Positions 1 through 10,223 are shown, counted from the stretch's first letter. The stretch: DNA of 64,000 nt from Lonepinella sp042468235 (GCF_042468235.1 NZ_CP170386.1:1550001-1614000); one strand, 5' to 3'. Made by a program: numbers and translations. Notes: generated by a model from the letters alone, not told the origin.

Positions 1-3000
1 ATACGAGTTTTGTTATTTCCGCCATCAAGATCATTGCCGTCAATACCTTTTGTACCATTTGCAACCGTAATTGTCGCATTTGTACCGTCTTCAGCAATAA
101 TGCTAATCGAGCCGTCTGTACCATCTAAGCTGATTGAACCCGCTTCTCCAGAAGAGCCTACGGTAACGGTGGCATTTCCAGCATCAAGTTGAATTGCTGT
201 ATCGCCATCTTGATTGACGACCTGAACGTTACCACTGCCATTATTTTTACCGCCAATCGTTACGTTATTACCTAAACCAATTTCGAATTCTTTCGACGTA
301 CTATTAACTGTGGTTGTAATACCGTCTTTACCAACAACTTTGACCGTTGTACCTAAATCTTGTTTAAGTGGATTACCATTGTCATCGGTTAGACCAAAAC
401 CACCGCCTGCTGTTGCGTTAGTCACATTATGAATGGAACCTTTTAAGTCTCCAACATTTACAGCATTTGTTAATGTATCGCCTGTTGCATTAGCAAGGGT
501 AACTGGCGAACCGTCAGTATTCTTGACTAGACCACTTGATACATTAGTAATGGTGTTATTACCGTTGTTCAGACCTTTATCGGTTAAACTCACAGAGTCT
601 TTACCCGTTGGTGTAATAGTAAATCCATTACCATCAATAACCGATTTCCCATTGCTGGAAATAAAGATGGCGTTAGTTAAGTCTTGTAACGCTTTCGCCA
701 TTTTGATAATAAGTTCACCATTTTCATTATCTACACGTAAGTTTTTATCAGTAACTGCGGCATTAGTGTCTAAATTACCTTTAATTGACAATGTCTCATT
801 TAATTTCTTAGCAATAACTTGACCTTTATCACCAACAAAGTATAAACCATCGTTTAAGGTTGCGACTTCTTCTGTTGTACCATCTGATTTCTCATAAGTA
901 ATACGAGTTTTATTCTCTTCGCCATTAAGATCATTGCCTGCAATACCTTTTGTACCATTTGCAACCGTAATTGTCGCATTTGTACCGTCTTCAGCAATAA
1001 TGCTAATCGAGCCGTCTGTACCATCTAAGCTGATTGAACCCGCTTCTCCAGAAGAGCCTACGGTAACGGTGGCATTTCCAGCATCAAGTTGAATTGCTGT
1101 ATCGCCATCTTGATTGACGACCTGAACGTTACCACTGCCATTATTTTTACCGCCAATCGTTACGTTATTACCTAAACCAATTTCGAATTCTTTCGACGTA
1201 CTATTAACTGTGGTTGTAATACCGTCTTTACCAACAACTTTGACCGTTGTACCTAAATCTTGTTTAAGTGGATTACCATTGTCATCGGTTAGACCAAAAC
1301 CACCGCCTGCTGTTGCGTTAGTCACATTATGAATGGAACCTTTTAAGTCTCCAACATTTACAGCATTTGTTAATGTATCGCCTGTTGCATTAGCAAGGGT
1401 AACTGGCGAACCGTCAGTATTCTTGACTAGACCACTTGATACATTAGTAATGGTGTTATTACCATTATCCAAACCAGTATCAGTTAAACTCACATTAGCT
1501 TTACCGTCATTAGTAATCGTAACACCATTTTTATTGATTACCGTTTTATCCTTATCACTACCAAATGTTGCACTGGTTAAATTGGTTAATTCTTTGGCTA
1601 ATCTAATTTCCATTGAGTTATTATCTGTTACGATAACACCAATGTTTTTATCTGTTTTAGTGGTTAATTTAGATGCTTCTGTCTCACCACCCGTAATATC
1701 AATAGCTTGATTTGAATTACGAGAAATGACATTTGTATCTGCATTTTGAGTTACATTGCCACCGTCTTGGTTGCTAAGAGCTGAATTATCACCAGCAAAA
1801 CGCAATGGACGCGTTAAGGCGTATAACTGACTACCATTAATCGCATCAGTGCTTGCACTAGTTACTAAACCGGCTGCCACATTTTGAACACGGCGTTCTT
1901 GTCCAACTGCACCCACTGTCACTACACCTGTTGGTGTCGAGCCTGCAAAAGTGTAGGTTGCACTGTTATCAACAATACTAGCATAGGAATCCATGCCTTT
2001 AGTGCTTGTGCTTGTGCTTGTGCCACTCGCTACATATGCAGAAGCATTACCTAAATAAACAGAATTCTGTAGGGTAGCCGTGACATTATTACCTAAAATA
2101 AAGTAATCTGATCCCGATGTGTTAAGGGTATTATTGGCACCAATAATAGATGAATCGGTGATTTCTACTTTTTCAGTTGACGCAGCATCATCAATTTGTG
2201 CCACTGTATTATTATGACCGTAAACAAATAAACCACTTAAATCCTCGGCTAGTTTTTCGCCACTACTAATGGTATTGCCATAACCCGTCACATAAATATC
2301 TTTTAAGTTATTCACTGGCTTAGCACCACCTGGGGTCGCTGTAGTCACATTACCAATAGTGTTCAAATTACCCACAACGCGAGTATTTTCAGATGTTTGT
2401 AATATATTGTCGTTACCGAAAACACCACTTTCTTTCGCAGTAATACCACTATTCATATTACCCACAGAATAAGTGCCTGAACCACTAACTGAAGTGGTAT
2501 TAGCTGTAGTGCCATCTCCGGCATAACCAATACTACCTGAATTTGTTCCGCTTACTTTTTGGTTTGTACCAAAAGCAATTGAATTAGTACCGGAAGCTTG
2601 TGCTGTTGTACCGATAGCAGTAGAAGATGTGCCTGTTGCATTTGCTTCGCTACCAAAAGCATTACTTGTTAGACCGGTAGAACGAGCTCGATCACCGATT
2701 GCATTGGCTTTTTCGGCAGAAGAAACCGCATAATAACCAAGCGCTATTGCACGATCTACATTTTCTGTTGTCGCATCTTTAGTTGAAGTGGAAGCAAGTG
2801 AACCAATCGCAATAGAGTTATTCCCTTCGGAACTCGCCCCCGCACCAATAGCCATATTGTATTGAAATACTTGAGAACCACTAATTGTTTTTGTTTCACT
2901 CGGTTTAGCAACACCATCATCTAACGCGGCAGACCCTTCATATTTGCTACCAATCGCAATAGAACCTGTACCTTGAGCAGTAACATAGTTACCTATCGCA

Positions 3001-5462
3001 ATGCTATTATCGCCACTAGCTAAAACTGCTTGACCCGCTGCTAAAGAAACATTACCTGTGGCACCATTATTATTATAGTTACCTAATTCAGATCCGTTTA
3101 CCTTCGTACTGAAATAATGGGTTTTCTCTTTATTAATTTCACTTCTCAATTGACCCAAATTAACAGCATCATCAGCAAGAACACCGTCAGCTACGCTACC
3201 AATAATCGTTTTCTGCTTATCTTTATTGAGTGTAATGCTGTTGTTTCCTGCCTCTCTTGGAATAACGTCATAATTAATACCTGAACCAGCCGTAATTGAA
3301 AGTGCACTAATGTTTGCATTGACTTTATTGTAAACATCATCAGATACCCGTTTCAATTGAGCTACTGTAACTGCATCTGAATCATCAGCACCATCAGCAA
3401 CATTAACAATACGGCGTGAAAGATTATCATTACCTACAGATACAACCGTATCAGAAACATTTCCAGTTAAATAACCCTCTCTTGATTTAGTTGCTGCTAC
3501 CGATGTAGAACCTAGAGCAACGTTATCTACGCCAGAAGCATTGGAATTTAAACCTAAAGCAAGAGATTGGCTACCACTTGCATTAGCACCATAACCCACA
3601 GCTACTGATTTTTCACCCGTTGCATTAGCGGTATAGCCCAAAGCCGATGAACCTGAACTGGCTGTTGTTAACGCACCAAGTGCAGTAGCAAATTGAACAT
3701 TAGTTTGAGTTGAATAAGAATTGGCTTTTGTACCAATAGCAACATTATCACCTAAGGACTCATCACTTCCAACAATGTTCATACCTGCTTCGGTACCAAC
3801 GGCGATATTACCTTTACCGCGTACATTAGAACCTGCTTGTTTACCAATAGCAATATTAAGTTGACCATCAACATTTTCACCAGATAATTCACCAATATTA
3901 ATATGGGAATTTTTAGTGCCAGATGTACCAGCCTGTTGCCCTTTACCGGCATTTAAACCAATAGAAATAGTTTTAGATGCCGCTGATGAAGCACTATCAC
4001 CAATTGCCACGCCACTTGGAGCAGAAGCAGTTGAGTTAGAACCAATTGCGGTGGCACTAGCTCCTCCTGCTGTTGCCGATGAACCCACTGCGGTGGATGC
4101 TACACCACTCGCCGTTGTATTAGGACCAACAGCAACTGCTGTCGTCGCTGCTACTTTCGCATTATCACCAATAGCTATAGCAGAATCAGAAGATTTTTGT
4201 ACCTCAGCCTTATTACCAATAGCGATAGCACTACTACTGGCTATCGTTCGAGCCGAAGTTCCCATTGCAATGCTATCAGTTGCAAATGCTTTTTCAGCAT
4301 CCTTATTAGCCGTTAATGCATCTTTACCGATGGCAATATTACTATTACCACGCCCTGTTGCATTATCACCGATTGCAATGGTACTTTCCCCATCTCCAAC
4401 AACAGCGTCGCTGGCACCATCATACGCCAAATCACCAGTTGGCTTTGTACCGACACGGGAATCACTACCTATCGCGATACCTTGTTCAGCACTATTTTCA
4501 ACTTTTGCATTTCCCCCAACAGCAACGGAATCATTTGCTTTAGCGCTGGTATTCGCCCCTGTCGCTACGGAATTATTGCCCGTTGCCCAAGCATTAGAAC
4601 CAAGTGCGGTTGAATTCACATGAGTTGCATGAGCTTGATGACCTACTGCTACGGCTTTAGATGCATTTGCAATCGCTTCCGGACCCGCCGCTAAAGCGTT
4701 ATCACCTGTTGCCTGAGCATCAGCTGCCGTAGACTTTACACGGAAATATTTAATCCCGGAATAAGTAGAGGTTAAACCGAGAGTATTAACCGAAGCATTT
4801 AAGGTATCAAATAATTTTTTATTTGCAATTACTGTATTATTCAATGTGTTAAGTTCGGTTTTATCTGCTTTTGTGCTATCTAAAGTTGTAACTTTCGTAT
4901 TTAAATTATTTAAATCTGTTTGACTCGCCTTGGTTGCTACCGTATCTGTTAGCACCTTTACCTCAGATTTATTAGCTTTAGTATCTACTGTATCTTTTAA
5001 TATTGTTAAATCACTTTGGTCTGCTTTATTATCAACTTTATCTGATAATATAATTAAATCTGTCTGATTAGCTTTACTGGAAATATCCGTTTCTAAAGTA
5101 GAAATCTTATTTGAAATATTAGTGCCATTAACTGTTAATGAATCGGTTGTAATACCGCCATTAAATGTGGCCGCACCTATAAAAGTTGAAGTTCCTGTAA
5201 CAGATGCTGTTCCTGATACAATAAGATCGTCGGCATTGACATCTCTCGCTGTCGCATAAAATGGTGACATGAACAAAACCGTTAATGCCGCTATTTTATC
5301 TAATTTAAAAGGTAAACCGAATTGCGTTGTGGTATTCGTTATGGATGAAACCGGTGTAGCCGTTTTAATAGCGTTAGTTTTTCCTCTGGAGCTGGCTAAT
5401 TCAGAAACTGCAATAAAAGCATTCGCCACTTGACTCCAAATGACTTTATAAATATGGTTCAT
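1..5462 (-). CDS. Trimeric autotransporter adhesin (YadA/Hia-like), 5' part, runs off left edge
   Basis: The minus frame from an ATG at 5462 stays open to position 1, giving at least 1820 residues. The first ~28 residues (MNHIYKVIWSQVANAFIAVS...SSRGK) are an extended signal peptide region typical of large type V secreted proteins; a hydrophobic core follows, with likely cleavage after A72 (FYATA). Residues ~110-200 hold coiled-coil-like repeats with recurring KxxxTDLxxL units. Residues ~235-680 and ~800-1000 are YadA-like head repeats (AxGxxAxAxGxxSxAxG). Neck-type motifs occur near residues 682 (NVADGADDSDAVTVAQL) and 1190 (ERRVQNVAAG...INGSQLYAL). Stalk modules with NGxNTITNVSSGLV and GGKNNGSGNVQVVNQDGDT motifs then repeat. 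The C-terminal beta-barrel anchor must lie beyond the window. It should form surface trimers that bind host or matrix ligands; the ligand is unknown. An AGGTG ribosome site precedes the start. Confidence 0.93.
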   Translation of the reverse strand, partial: MNHIYKVIWSQVANAFIAVSELASSRGKTNAIKTATPVSSITNTTTQFGLPFKLDKIAALTVLFMSPFYATARDVNADDLIVSGTASVTGTSTFIGAATFNGGITTDSLTVNGTNISNKISTLETDISSKANQTDLIILSDKVDNKADQSDLTILKDTVDTKANKSEVKVLTDTVATKASQTDLNNLNTKVTTLDSTKADKTELNTLNNTVIANKKLFDTLNASVNTLGLTSTYSGIKYFRVKSTAADAQATGDNALAAGPEAIANASKAVAVGHQAHATHVNSTALGSNAWATGNNSVATGANTSAKANDSVAVGGNAKVENSAEQGIAIGSDSRVGTKPTGDLAYDGASDAVVGDGESTIAIGDNATGRGNSNIAIGKDALTANKDAEKAFATDSIAMGTSARTIASSSAIAIGNKAEVQKSSDSAIAIGDNAKVAATTAVAVGPNTTASGVASTAVGSSATAGGASATAIGSNSTASAPSGVAIGDSASSAASKTISIGLNAGKGQQAGTSGTKNSHINIGELSGENVDGQLNIAIGKQAGSNVRGKGNIAVGTEAGMNIVGSDESLGDNVAIGTKANSYSTQTNVQFATALGALTTASSGSSALGYTANATGEKSVAVGYGANASGSQSLALGLNSNASGVDNVALGSTSVAATKSREGYLTGNVSDTVVSVGNDNLSRRIVNVADGADDSDAVTVAQLKRVSDDVYNKVNANISALSITAGSGINYDVIPREAGNNSITLNKDKQKTIIGSVADGVLADDAVNLGQLRSEINKEKTHYFSTKVNGSELGNYNNNGATGNVSLAAGQAVLASGDNSIAIGNYVTAQGTGSIAIGSKYEGSAALDDGVAKPSETKTISGSQVFQYNMAIGAGASSEGNNSIAIGSLASTSTKDATTENVDRAIALGYYAVSSAEKANAIGDRARSTGLTSNAFGSEANATGTSSTAIGTTAQASGTNSIAFGTNQKVSGTNSGSIGYAGDGTTANTTSVSGSGTYSVGNMNSGITAKESGVFGNDNILQTSENTRVVGNLNTIGNVTTATPGGAKPVNNLKDIYVTGYGNTISSGEKLAEDLSGLFVYGHNNTVAQIDDAASTEKVEITDSSIIGANNTLNTSGSDYFILGNNVTATLQNSVYLGNASAYVASGTSTSTSTKGMDSYASIVDNSATYTFAGSTPTGVVTVGAVGQERRVQNVAAGLVTSASTDAINGSQLYALTRPLRFAGDNSALSNQDGGNVTQNADTNVISRNSNQAIDITGGETEASKLTTKTDKNIGVIVTDNNSMEIRLAKELTNLTSATFGSDKDKTVINKNGVTITNDGKANVSLTDTGLDNGNNTITNVSSGLVKNTDGSPVTLANATGDTLTNAVNVGDLKGSIHNVTNATAGGGFGLTDDNGNPLKQDLGTTVKVVGKDGITTTVNSTSKEFEIGLGNNVTIGGKNNGSGNVQVVNQDGDTAIQLDAGNATVTVGSSGEAGSISLDGTDGSISIIAEDGTNATITVANGTKGIAGNDLNGEENKTRITYEKSDGTTEEVATLNDGLYFVGDKGQVIAKKLNETLSIKGNLDTNAAVTDKNLRVDNENGELIIKMAKALQDLTNAIFISSNGKSVIDGNGFTITPTGKDSVSLTDKGLNNGNNTITNVSSGLVKNTDGSPVTLANATGDTLTNAVNVGDLKGSIHNVTNATAGGGFGLTDDNGNPLKQDLGTTVKVVGKDGITTTVNSTSKEFEIGLGNNVTIGGKNNGSGNVQVVNQDGDTAIQLDAGNATVTVGSSGEAGSISLDGTDGSISIIAEDGTNATITVANGTKGIDGNDLDGGNNKTR
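41..563. repeat. Perfect in-frame direct repeat in adhesin stalk, copy 1
   Basis: This 523-bp stretch is identical base for base to 941-1463. The offset is 900 bp, exactly 300 codons, so the reading frame is kept. Both ends diverge sharply, within the neighbouring stalk module. It encodes the module from the TITNVSSGLV motif to the ANGTKGI motif. Confidence 0.95.
941..1463. repeat. Perfect in-frame direct repeat in adhesin stalk, copy 2
   Basis: Partner of 41-563 with no mismatch that I can find. Perfect identity over 523 bp in a fast-changing surface gene suggests recent duplication or gene conversion. It also gives a substrate for recA-dependent loss or gain of one 300-residue stalk unit. 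Confidence 0.95.
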
Positions 5463-5778
5463 AATACACACCTAAATGTACGTAATCTTATACTTCAAGT
5501 CTTAACCTACTACCCTAATCGTTAACACCGAATTTCGATAAGCATTACTATTTTGTTTATAACGACAAGCATTAGCTTTAACTAAGCTTTATCAATCCCT
5601 AATGAGTAAAAAATACTCTCATTCACGATGAATAGTAACAATTGAACGATTTTATTTCAATTATCTTTACATAAATTTACATAAGCTGAACCCCGTACTA
5701 ATATACGGGGTTCAGCTTATGTGAAATATATGTGAAATATAGTGACATAATAATCTTTATTACTCTGTCAGGATTATG
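5463..5778. other. Intergenic region between adhesin and hemY
   Basis: This 316-bp gap holds no open frame that looks coding. It contains the long palindrome at 5679-5722 and, on the minus strand, should hold the adhesin promoter, for which I could not choose a convincing -35/-10 pair. I see no simple-sequence repeat of the kind used for phase variation. Confidence 0.6.
5679..5722. repeat. Perfect 19-bp-stem palindrome downstream of hemY
   Basis: Arms 5679-5697 and 5704-5722 are perfect reverse complements around a 6-base loop (CTAATA). The inner part, CCCCGTA...TACGGGG, matches the fourth hairpin of the mosaic repeats at 12804 and 16483. There is no clear U-run on either side, so it is either a weak terminator for the hem operon or a member of that repeat family. 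Confidence 0.8.
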
Positions 5779-7050
5779 CTAATTTTTACTCTGTTCCAAC
5801 AACCTATCCGAATTTTCCGTTGTTTTCAGTGCTACAGTGTCGATTGCCATTGCTGATTTTAGCACTTCATCACGTAACTGTTTTGCCAGTTCCTGCTCAC
5901 CGACTTGCTCGAAGACATAGGTCGCCATAGTAATATCATTCGGCTCCAGTTTATCTTTATTTGCCACCACTTTTTTAAACACATCCGCTGCGTTGTCAAA
6001 CTCCGCATTACGTACATATAAATAGCCTAAGGCACGATAAGCACAACAACCACTATTGGCTTCACTATTTTTTACCCGCTTTTGTAATAGTTTAATCAAC
6101 TTACTGCTATCACTGGCTTGTAAACGCGTGATCTGTGCATACAGGGCAGAATTAAGATCACTATCCAAAGCCAATTTTTTCAAGGTTTCCACGCTTAAAT
6201 CATAAGCCGATTCGTGGTCGTTACAATCAATTAATCGTTGAATTAAACCGATCCGTACATAGTGGTCATTATGGCGTTTACGAGGTTGATCTTGCCACCA
6301 CGCGAGTAACCCATCGGCACCCTCTTCATTCATGATTTCATCCAATAAGCCATTTACCACATCCTGTTGAAGTGCGGTGAATTGTTGTGAAGAATACATA
6401 TTTGTGCTTTCAATCACCGGTAAGATTTCATCCAGTGCTTCATAAGCTTCGGATTGTTGATAAATCTCCACGGCAAGTTTTAATACTTCCGGATTTCTGT
6501 TGTCCATCACTAACAAACTATCTACCGAACTGCGTGCGGCGGGCAATTTGTGTTGTAATAACAAAATTCGAGTACGCGCCAGTTCCACCGCCAAATTATC
6601 CGAACCGGCTAATTCCGTGGCTTCCATTAGATATTTATTCGCACTGAAATCATCACCATGTTGTTGAGCTGCTTCGGCAGCCTTAATAAAATTAAGAATC
6701 GGTTCGTCAGAATGTTTGGCATTTTTAGCAATGAGTTTTTCCGCTTTGGAATAATTGCCTTCATCCATTTTAATCAAGCCTTGTAAGGTTTGTTTTTGCG
6801 CTTTCACACGTTTACGACGTGAAAACCAACCGTAAGTGCTGTTGCTCAAACGGAAGAATTTTCGCAGCACCCATTCAATCACGTAAACCACCGCCATGGC
6901 GATGACGAAGAATACCACTAAGGTCACCAGTGATAATTCATAATTGGTATTGACCGTTTGAATCAACACATAACCTTGCTTGCCGGCTAAATAAGGTCCT
7001 GCAATTAAGCCTGCCAGTAATACAAGCATTAGGAATAAAATTCTAAACAT
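5779..7050 (-). CDS. hemY: HemY, inner-membrane TPR protein of the hem operon
   Basis: This 423-residue protein has two N-terminal membrane segments (about residues 2-22 and 41-62) followed by a long helical TPR-like region (motifs such as GNYSKAEKLIAKNAK and YLYVRNAEFDNAADVFKK). That is the architecture of enterobacterial HemY, which is distinct from protoporphyrinogen oxidase of the same name. Family members sit at the end of the hemCDXY operon and are thought to assist haem synthesis or cell-envelope assembly; the biochemical role is not settled. It starts 11 bp after hemX ends on the same strand, so it should be co-transcribed with pssA-hemCDX. Confidence 0.92.
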   Translation of the reverse strand: MFRILFLMLVLLAGLIAGPYLAGKQGYVLIQTVNTNYELSLVTLVVFFVIAMAVVYVIEWVLRKFFRLSNSTYGWFSRRKRVKAQKQTLQGLIKMDEGNYSKAEKLIAKNAKHSDEPILNFIKAAEAAQQHGDDFSANKYLMEATELAGSDNLAVELARTRILLLQHKLPAARSSVDSLLVMDNRNPEVLKLAVEIYQQSEAYEALDEILPVIESTNMYSSQQFTALQQDVVNGLLDEIMNEEGADGLLAWWQDQPRKRHNDHYVRIGLIQRLIDCNDHESAYDLSVETLKKLALDSDLNSALYAQITRLQASDSSKLIKLLQKRVKNSEANSGCCAYRALGYLYVRNAEFDNAADVFKKVVANKDKLEPNDITMATYVFEQVGEQELAKQLRDEVLKSAMAIDTVALKTTENSDRLLEQSKN

Positions 7051-7061
7051 TGTATTGCTCC

Positions 7062-8495
7062 TTATTGTTGCTCGGTGTTAGCCGGTTTTTCACCATTGTC
7101 TGCAGGTGTTTCGGTCACGCTTTCTGCTGCGTTATTTTCTTCCGCTGATTTTATTTCTTCCACCGCCACTTGATTGGATTCAGTCAAGGTTTTATCTGCT
7201 GAAATCTCAATTTTTTGTACTTCTTGCGGTGTTTTATTGAGTAATTTATCCAACGCATTTAAACTGTTTAATTGACTTGGCACTTCAATATAAATAGATT
7301 GTTCTGCTAATTCATCCAGTGATTTTAAGAATGCGGTAGCCGTTTCCGAATTAGTATCAAAATAACTTCTAATCCATGCGGCAACAGTTTCAAGGGACTG
7401 TTTATACAATTCATTTTGCTGACGCGGTACGGCGAGAATCGCAATTTGTAAACGTAAGCGAATATTCTCACGTAAGTAAATATCCTGATTTGGTGCCAAT
7501 AAGGCTTGGGTGGCATTTTCCGAACGTGGGGTAATGCGAATAAAGTGATTTAAGAACGACGTTGCACTTTTTTCAAGATTTTTTTCCCAGTCATTCATAT
7601 CATCAGATATTTTAATATCTTGATTTTGTTCATCACCAAAATTCACGTTAGTGACTATTAATTCATCCACATTATTCGCGAGCTGCGATAAACGTTGCAT
7701 AATCGCATTTTGGTCCACGCTATTGACTGAAAGTAATTGCTTTAAATCTTGGTTAATTGCGGCACGAATTAATTTAACTTGTGGCTCATCGACTTTAGTT
7801 AATACCTCGTCTGCCACTTTTAATAATGAAATGCTGGTATCAATATCGTTATCCAACACGAGTTTACGTAACGCATTGGTGAGTAAAAAATCAGCTTCAC
7901 TCAATAACCACTCACTTGGTTGTGCATTGCTCGCTTTAATCAGCTTATTCACTTCGGCTGTTAAGTTTGCATAAGCGGTGTCTTGTTCAGACAAGTTTTG
8001 TGCTAGGCTGGCGAGTTTTTGATCATTCGCTTTTAAGCCGGCAAGTAAATGCTCAATTTGAGCCCGTTCTTGTGCAAAGTTTGGCATTTCTGCAAGGGTA
8101 TTACTGGTGTTTGCTGTCTGCTCTAAGCCACCAGAAATACGTTGTTCAAGTGCGGTGATTTTTTGGTTAATTTTATCCACTTCCAGTTGACCGAAATAAT
8201 AACCCGCACCACCAAGCCCTAATGCCACCAATAAAGCGAATATGCCTAATGCGGAACCACCTTTTTTTATCACCACGGTTTCGGTTTGTTGTGGCTCAGT
8301 GTTACGACTGTCTGTGGACGGTTCGACGTTGGACTTTTCTACTTTTCCAGTATCTAGCGTAGGCTCAACGTTTACGTTTTTGTCTGCCTTGTCAGTGACA
8401 TTTTTCTTCACTTCGCCAGCATCTGTTCCCGCAGTTGTCCCCACAACGCCTTGGTTCTGAACGCCATCAGATTGCATTTCTTTTTTATTACTCAT
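7062..8495 (-). CDS. hemX: HemX, membrane-anchored protein of the hem operon
   Basis: This 477-residue protein has a charged, Thr/Asn-rich N-terminus (1-75), one membrane segment at ~81-102 (SALGIFALLVALGLGGAGYY) and a long, mainly helical periplasmic region. The C-terminus is again low-complexity and acidic (about 435-477). The layout and position between hemD and hemY match HemX, once annotated as uroporphyrin-III C-methyltransferase. I see no SUMT-like methyltransferase motif, so that enzyme name should not be carried over. It lies 22 bp downstream of hemD in the operon. Confidence 0.88.
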   Translation of the reverse strand: MSNKKEMQSDGVQNQGVVGTTAGTDAGEVKKNVTDKADKNVNVEPTLDTGKVEKSNVEPSTDSRNTEPQQTETVVIKKGGSALGIFALLVALGLGGAGYYFGQLEVDKINQKITALEQRISGGLEQTANTSNTLAEMPNFAQERAQIEHLLAGLKANDQKLASLAQNLSEQDTAYANLTAEVNKLIKASNAQPSEWLLSEADFLLTNALRKLVLDNDIDTSISLLKVADEVLTKVDEPQVKLIRAAINQDLKQLLSVNSVDQNAIMQRLSQLANNVDELIVTNVNFGDEQNQDIKISDDMNDWEKNLEKSATSFLNHFIRITPRSENATQALLAPNQDIYLRENIRLRLQIAILAVPRQQNELYKQSLETVAAWIRSYFDTNSETATAFLKSLDELAEQSIYIEVPSQLNSLNALDKLLNKTPQEVQKIEISADKTLTESNQVAVEEIKSAEENNAAESVTETPADNGEKPANTEQQ

Positions 8496-8517
8496 ACCAA
8501 CTCTCTCTCGTTTAAAA

Positions 8518-9279
8518 TTAAGATGTTAATAACCTGCTTGCTAATGTCTCGACCAAAGTGGCATTATCTGCTTTCGGTGCAATAATAATATTTTCTTTTT
8601 GCCAACCGACTGCAAGCGCTAAATTTGCAATACGGCGACTAATAGTAACTAATTGACAACCTTTTAACCACGTTTGTTCTCTCACCGGTACAAAGTCAAC
8701 CAGAGAATGTAAAATCTCCGCACTGGTGACTAAAACACAGTTAATGCCGGCACGTTTCCATAAATCAATTTGCTCGTCATTATTGTAGTCTATCGGCAAG
8801 CGTTGATAACATTCTAACACATTTATTGTTGCACCACGTAATTTTGCTTGTTCCAGAAAATGCTCACGTCCGCCATTACCGCGTAAAATCAGGATATTTT
8901 TATCAGTTAAATCTTGCATTAACGGTAAATTTAACACACCTTCGCTATTTTCTTGCTGAAATGGATAATGCACAGCAATCTCACCGTGACTCGCCAAATA
9001 TTCCGCGGTGCCTTGCCCCACGGCAAAATACTCGATATCTTCTCGCCATTGAAAGCCAGTGGCTAATAAAGTTTCCACAGCAAATTTCACCGCGCTTTTG
9101 GAGACACAAAAAATATAATCACCCGATTTTAACTGACTAATTTTATTTGGTAATTGATTGAGCTCTCGTCCGGCAGAAATGGAAAAAAACGGTAAATGAA
9201 TATTGGCTATGCCGACTTTATTCAACATCTCCGCTAATTGTTTGCCCGCTTGATCCGGGCGCGTAATTAACACTGCCAT
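8518..9279 (-). CDS. hemD: Uroporphyrinogen-III synthase
   Basis: HemD cyclises hydroxymethylbilane to uroporphyrinogen III, inverting ring D. The 253-residue protein shows the family's N-terminal 'LITRPDQAGKQLAEML' strand-helix, the central 'FCVSKSAVKFAVE' and 'YFAVGQGTAEYL' stretches, and a C-terminal 'VLVTSAEILHSLVDF'. Family sequence conservation is low, so position weighs heavily: it starts 5 bp after hemC ends and precedes hemX. Length is close to the usual ~245-250 residues. Confidence 0.92.
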   Translation of the reverse strand: MAVLITRPDQAGKQLAEMLNKVGIANIHLPFFSISAGRELNQLPNKISQLKSGDYIFCVSKSAVKFAVETLLATGFQWREDIEYFAVGQGTAEYLASHGEIAVHYPFQQENSEGVLNLPLMQDLTDKNILILRGNGGREHFLEQAKLRGATINVLECYQRLPIDYNNDEQIDLWKRAGINCVLVTSAEILHSLVDFVPVREQTWLKGCQLVTISRRIANLALAVGWQKENIIIAPKADNATLVETLASRLLTS

Positions 9280-9284
9280 AACGC

Positions 9285-10223
9285 TTAATCCTGATAAATT
9301 TCCGCTAAGATTTTATCTGCCCCTTGCGCCAATAATTGCTCGGCAATTTGTACACCTAAAACATCCGCATTTTGCACCGCACTTTTGCCCTCGGCACGGA
9401 TAATTTGTGAACCGTCTAATGAACCCACCAACGCACGTAAATAGAATTCGTTTTGTTGTATTACAGCAAAACCGGCAATCGGTACCTGACAACCACCTTG
9501 TAAATGGGCATTCATTGCTCGTTCCGCACGTACGCAAGCGGTGGTTTCTACATCAGATAACGACGCAAGTAATTGTTGTACACGTTGATCATCCACTCGG
9601 CATTCAATCCCAACTGCACCTTGTCCTGCTGCGGGTAAACAATCGGATATATCAATAAAAGAGGCAATACGTTGTTCTAATCCTAAACGGATTAATCCCG
9701 CAGATGCTAAAATAATTGCATCATAATCGCCATGATCTAATTTATTTAATCGAGTTCCCACATTGCCACGCAAAGATTGAATTTGCAAATCAGGGCGTAG
9801 ATTTTTTAATTGACACTGACGGCGTAAACTGGATGTACCGACTATCGCACCCAGTGGCAATTCAGTCAAATTTTTATAATGATTTGACACAAATGCATCA
9901 CGTGGATCTTCACGCTGGCAAATCACACTTAAACCTAAACCCGTCGGAAATTGCATCGGTACATCTTTCATAGAATGTACCGCAATATCCGCTTCACCAT
10001 TTAATAACGCATGTTCTAATTCTTTGACAAACAAGCCTTTTCCACCGATTTTAGCTAATGGCGTGTCTAAAATCACATCCCCTTTCGTCACCATTTTAAC
10101 CAGTTCAATAGTTAATTCAGGATAAAGGGCTTGCAAGCGTTGTTTGACATAGTTGGCTTGCCATAATGCCAATGGGCTTTGTCTGGTGGCAATTTTTAGG
10201 CTGTTATTCTTAGTATGCGACAT
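9285..10223 (-). CDS. hemC: Porphobilinogen deaminase (hydroxymethylbilane synthase)
   Basis: HemC joins four porphobilinogen units into hydroxymethylbilane on a covalently bound dipyrromethane cofactor. The 312-residue protein has the signature blocks 'IATRQSPLALWQA', 'GGKGLFVKELE', 'HSMKDVPM', 'GTSSLRRQCQL' and 'LRGNVGTRLNKL'. The cofactor-binding Cys is ~C245 in 'HLQGGCQVPIA'. Its start overlaps the pssA stop by one base, so it is translationally close to pssA and heads the haem part of the operon. hemB lies elsewhere in this window (56535-57557). Confidence 0.97.
   Translation of the reverse strand: MSHTKNNSLKIATRQSPLALWQANYVKQRLQALYPELTIELVKMVTKGDVILDTPLAKIGGKGLFVKELEHALLNGEADIAVHSMKDVPMQFPTGLGLSVICQREDPRDAFVSNHYKNLTELPLGAIVGTSSLRRQCQLKNLRPDLQIQSLRGNVGTRLNKLDHGDYDAIILASAGLIRLGLEQRIASFIDISDCLPAAGQGAVGIECRVDDQRVQQLLASLSDVETTACVRAERAMNAHLQGGCQVPIAGFAVIQQNEFYLRALVGSLDGSQIIRAEGKSAVQNADVLGVQIAEQLLAQGADKILAEIYQD

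Noticed and set aside
433..1710. Two plus-strand frames with identical beginnings (433-822 and 1333-1710)
   Set aside because: Both are antisense shadows of the repeated adhesin stalk module; the identity comes from the 523-bp repeat.
3916..4623. 235-residue plus-strand open frame
   Set aside because: It is antisense to the head repeats of the adhesin; the Ala/Pro-rich content comes from the complement of repeated Ala-Ile-Gly codons. No ribosome site or family motif.
7062..8495. Uroporphyrin-III C-methyltransferase activity of HemX
   Set aside because: An old database name; the sequence has a membrane anchor and helical low-complexity regions but no SUMT methyltransferase motif.
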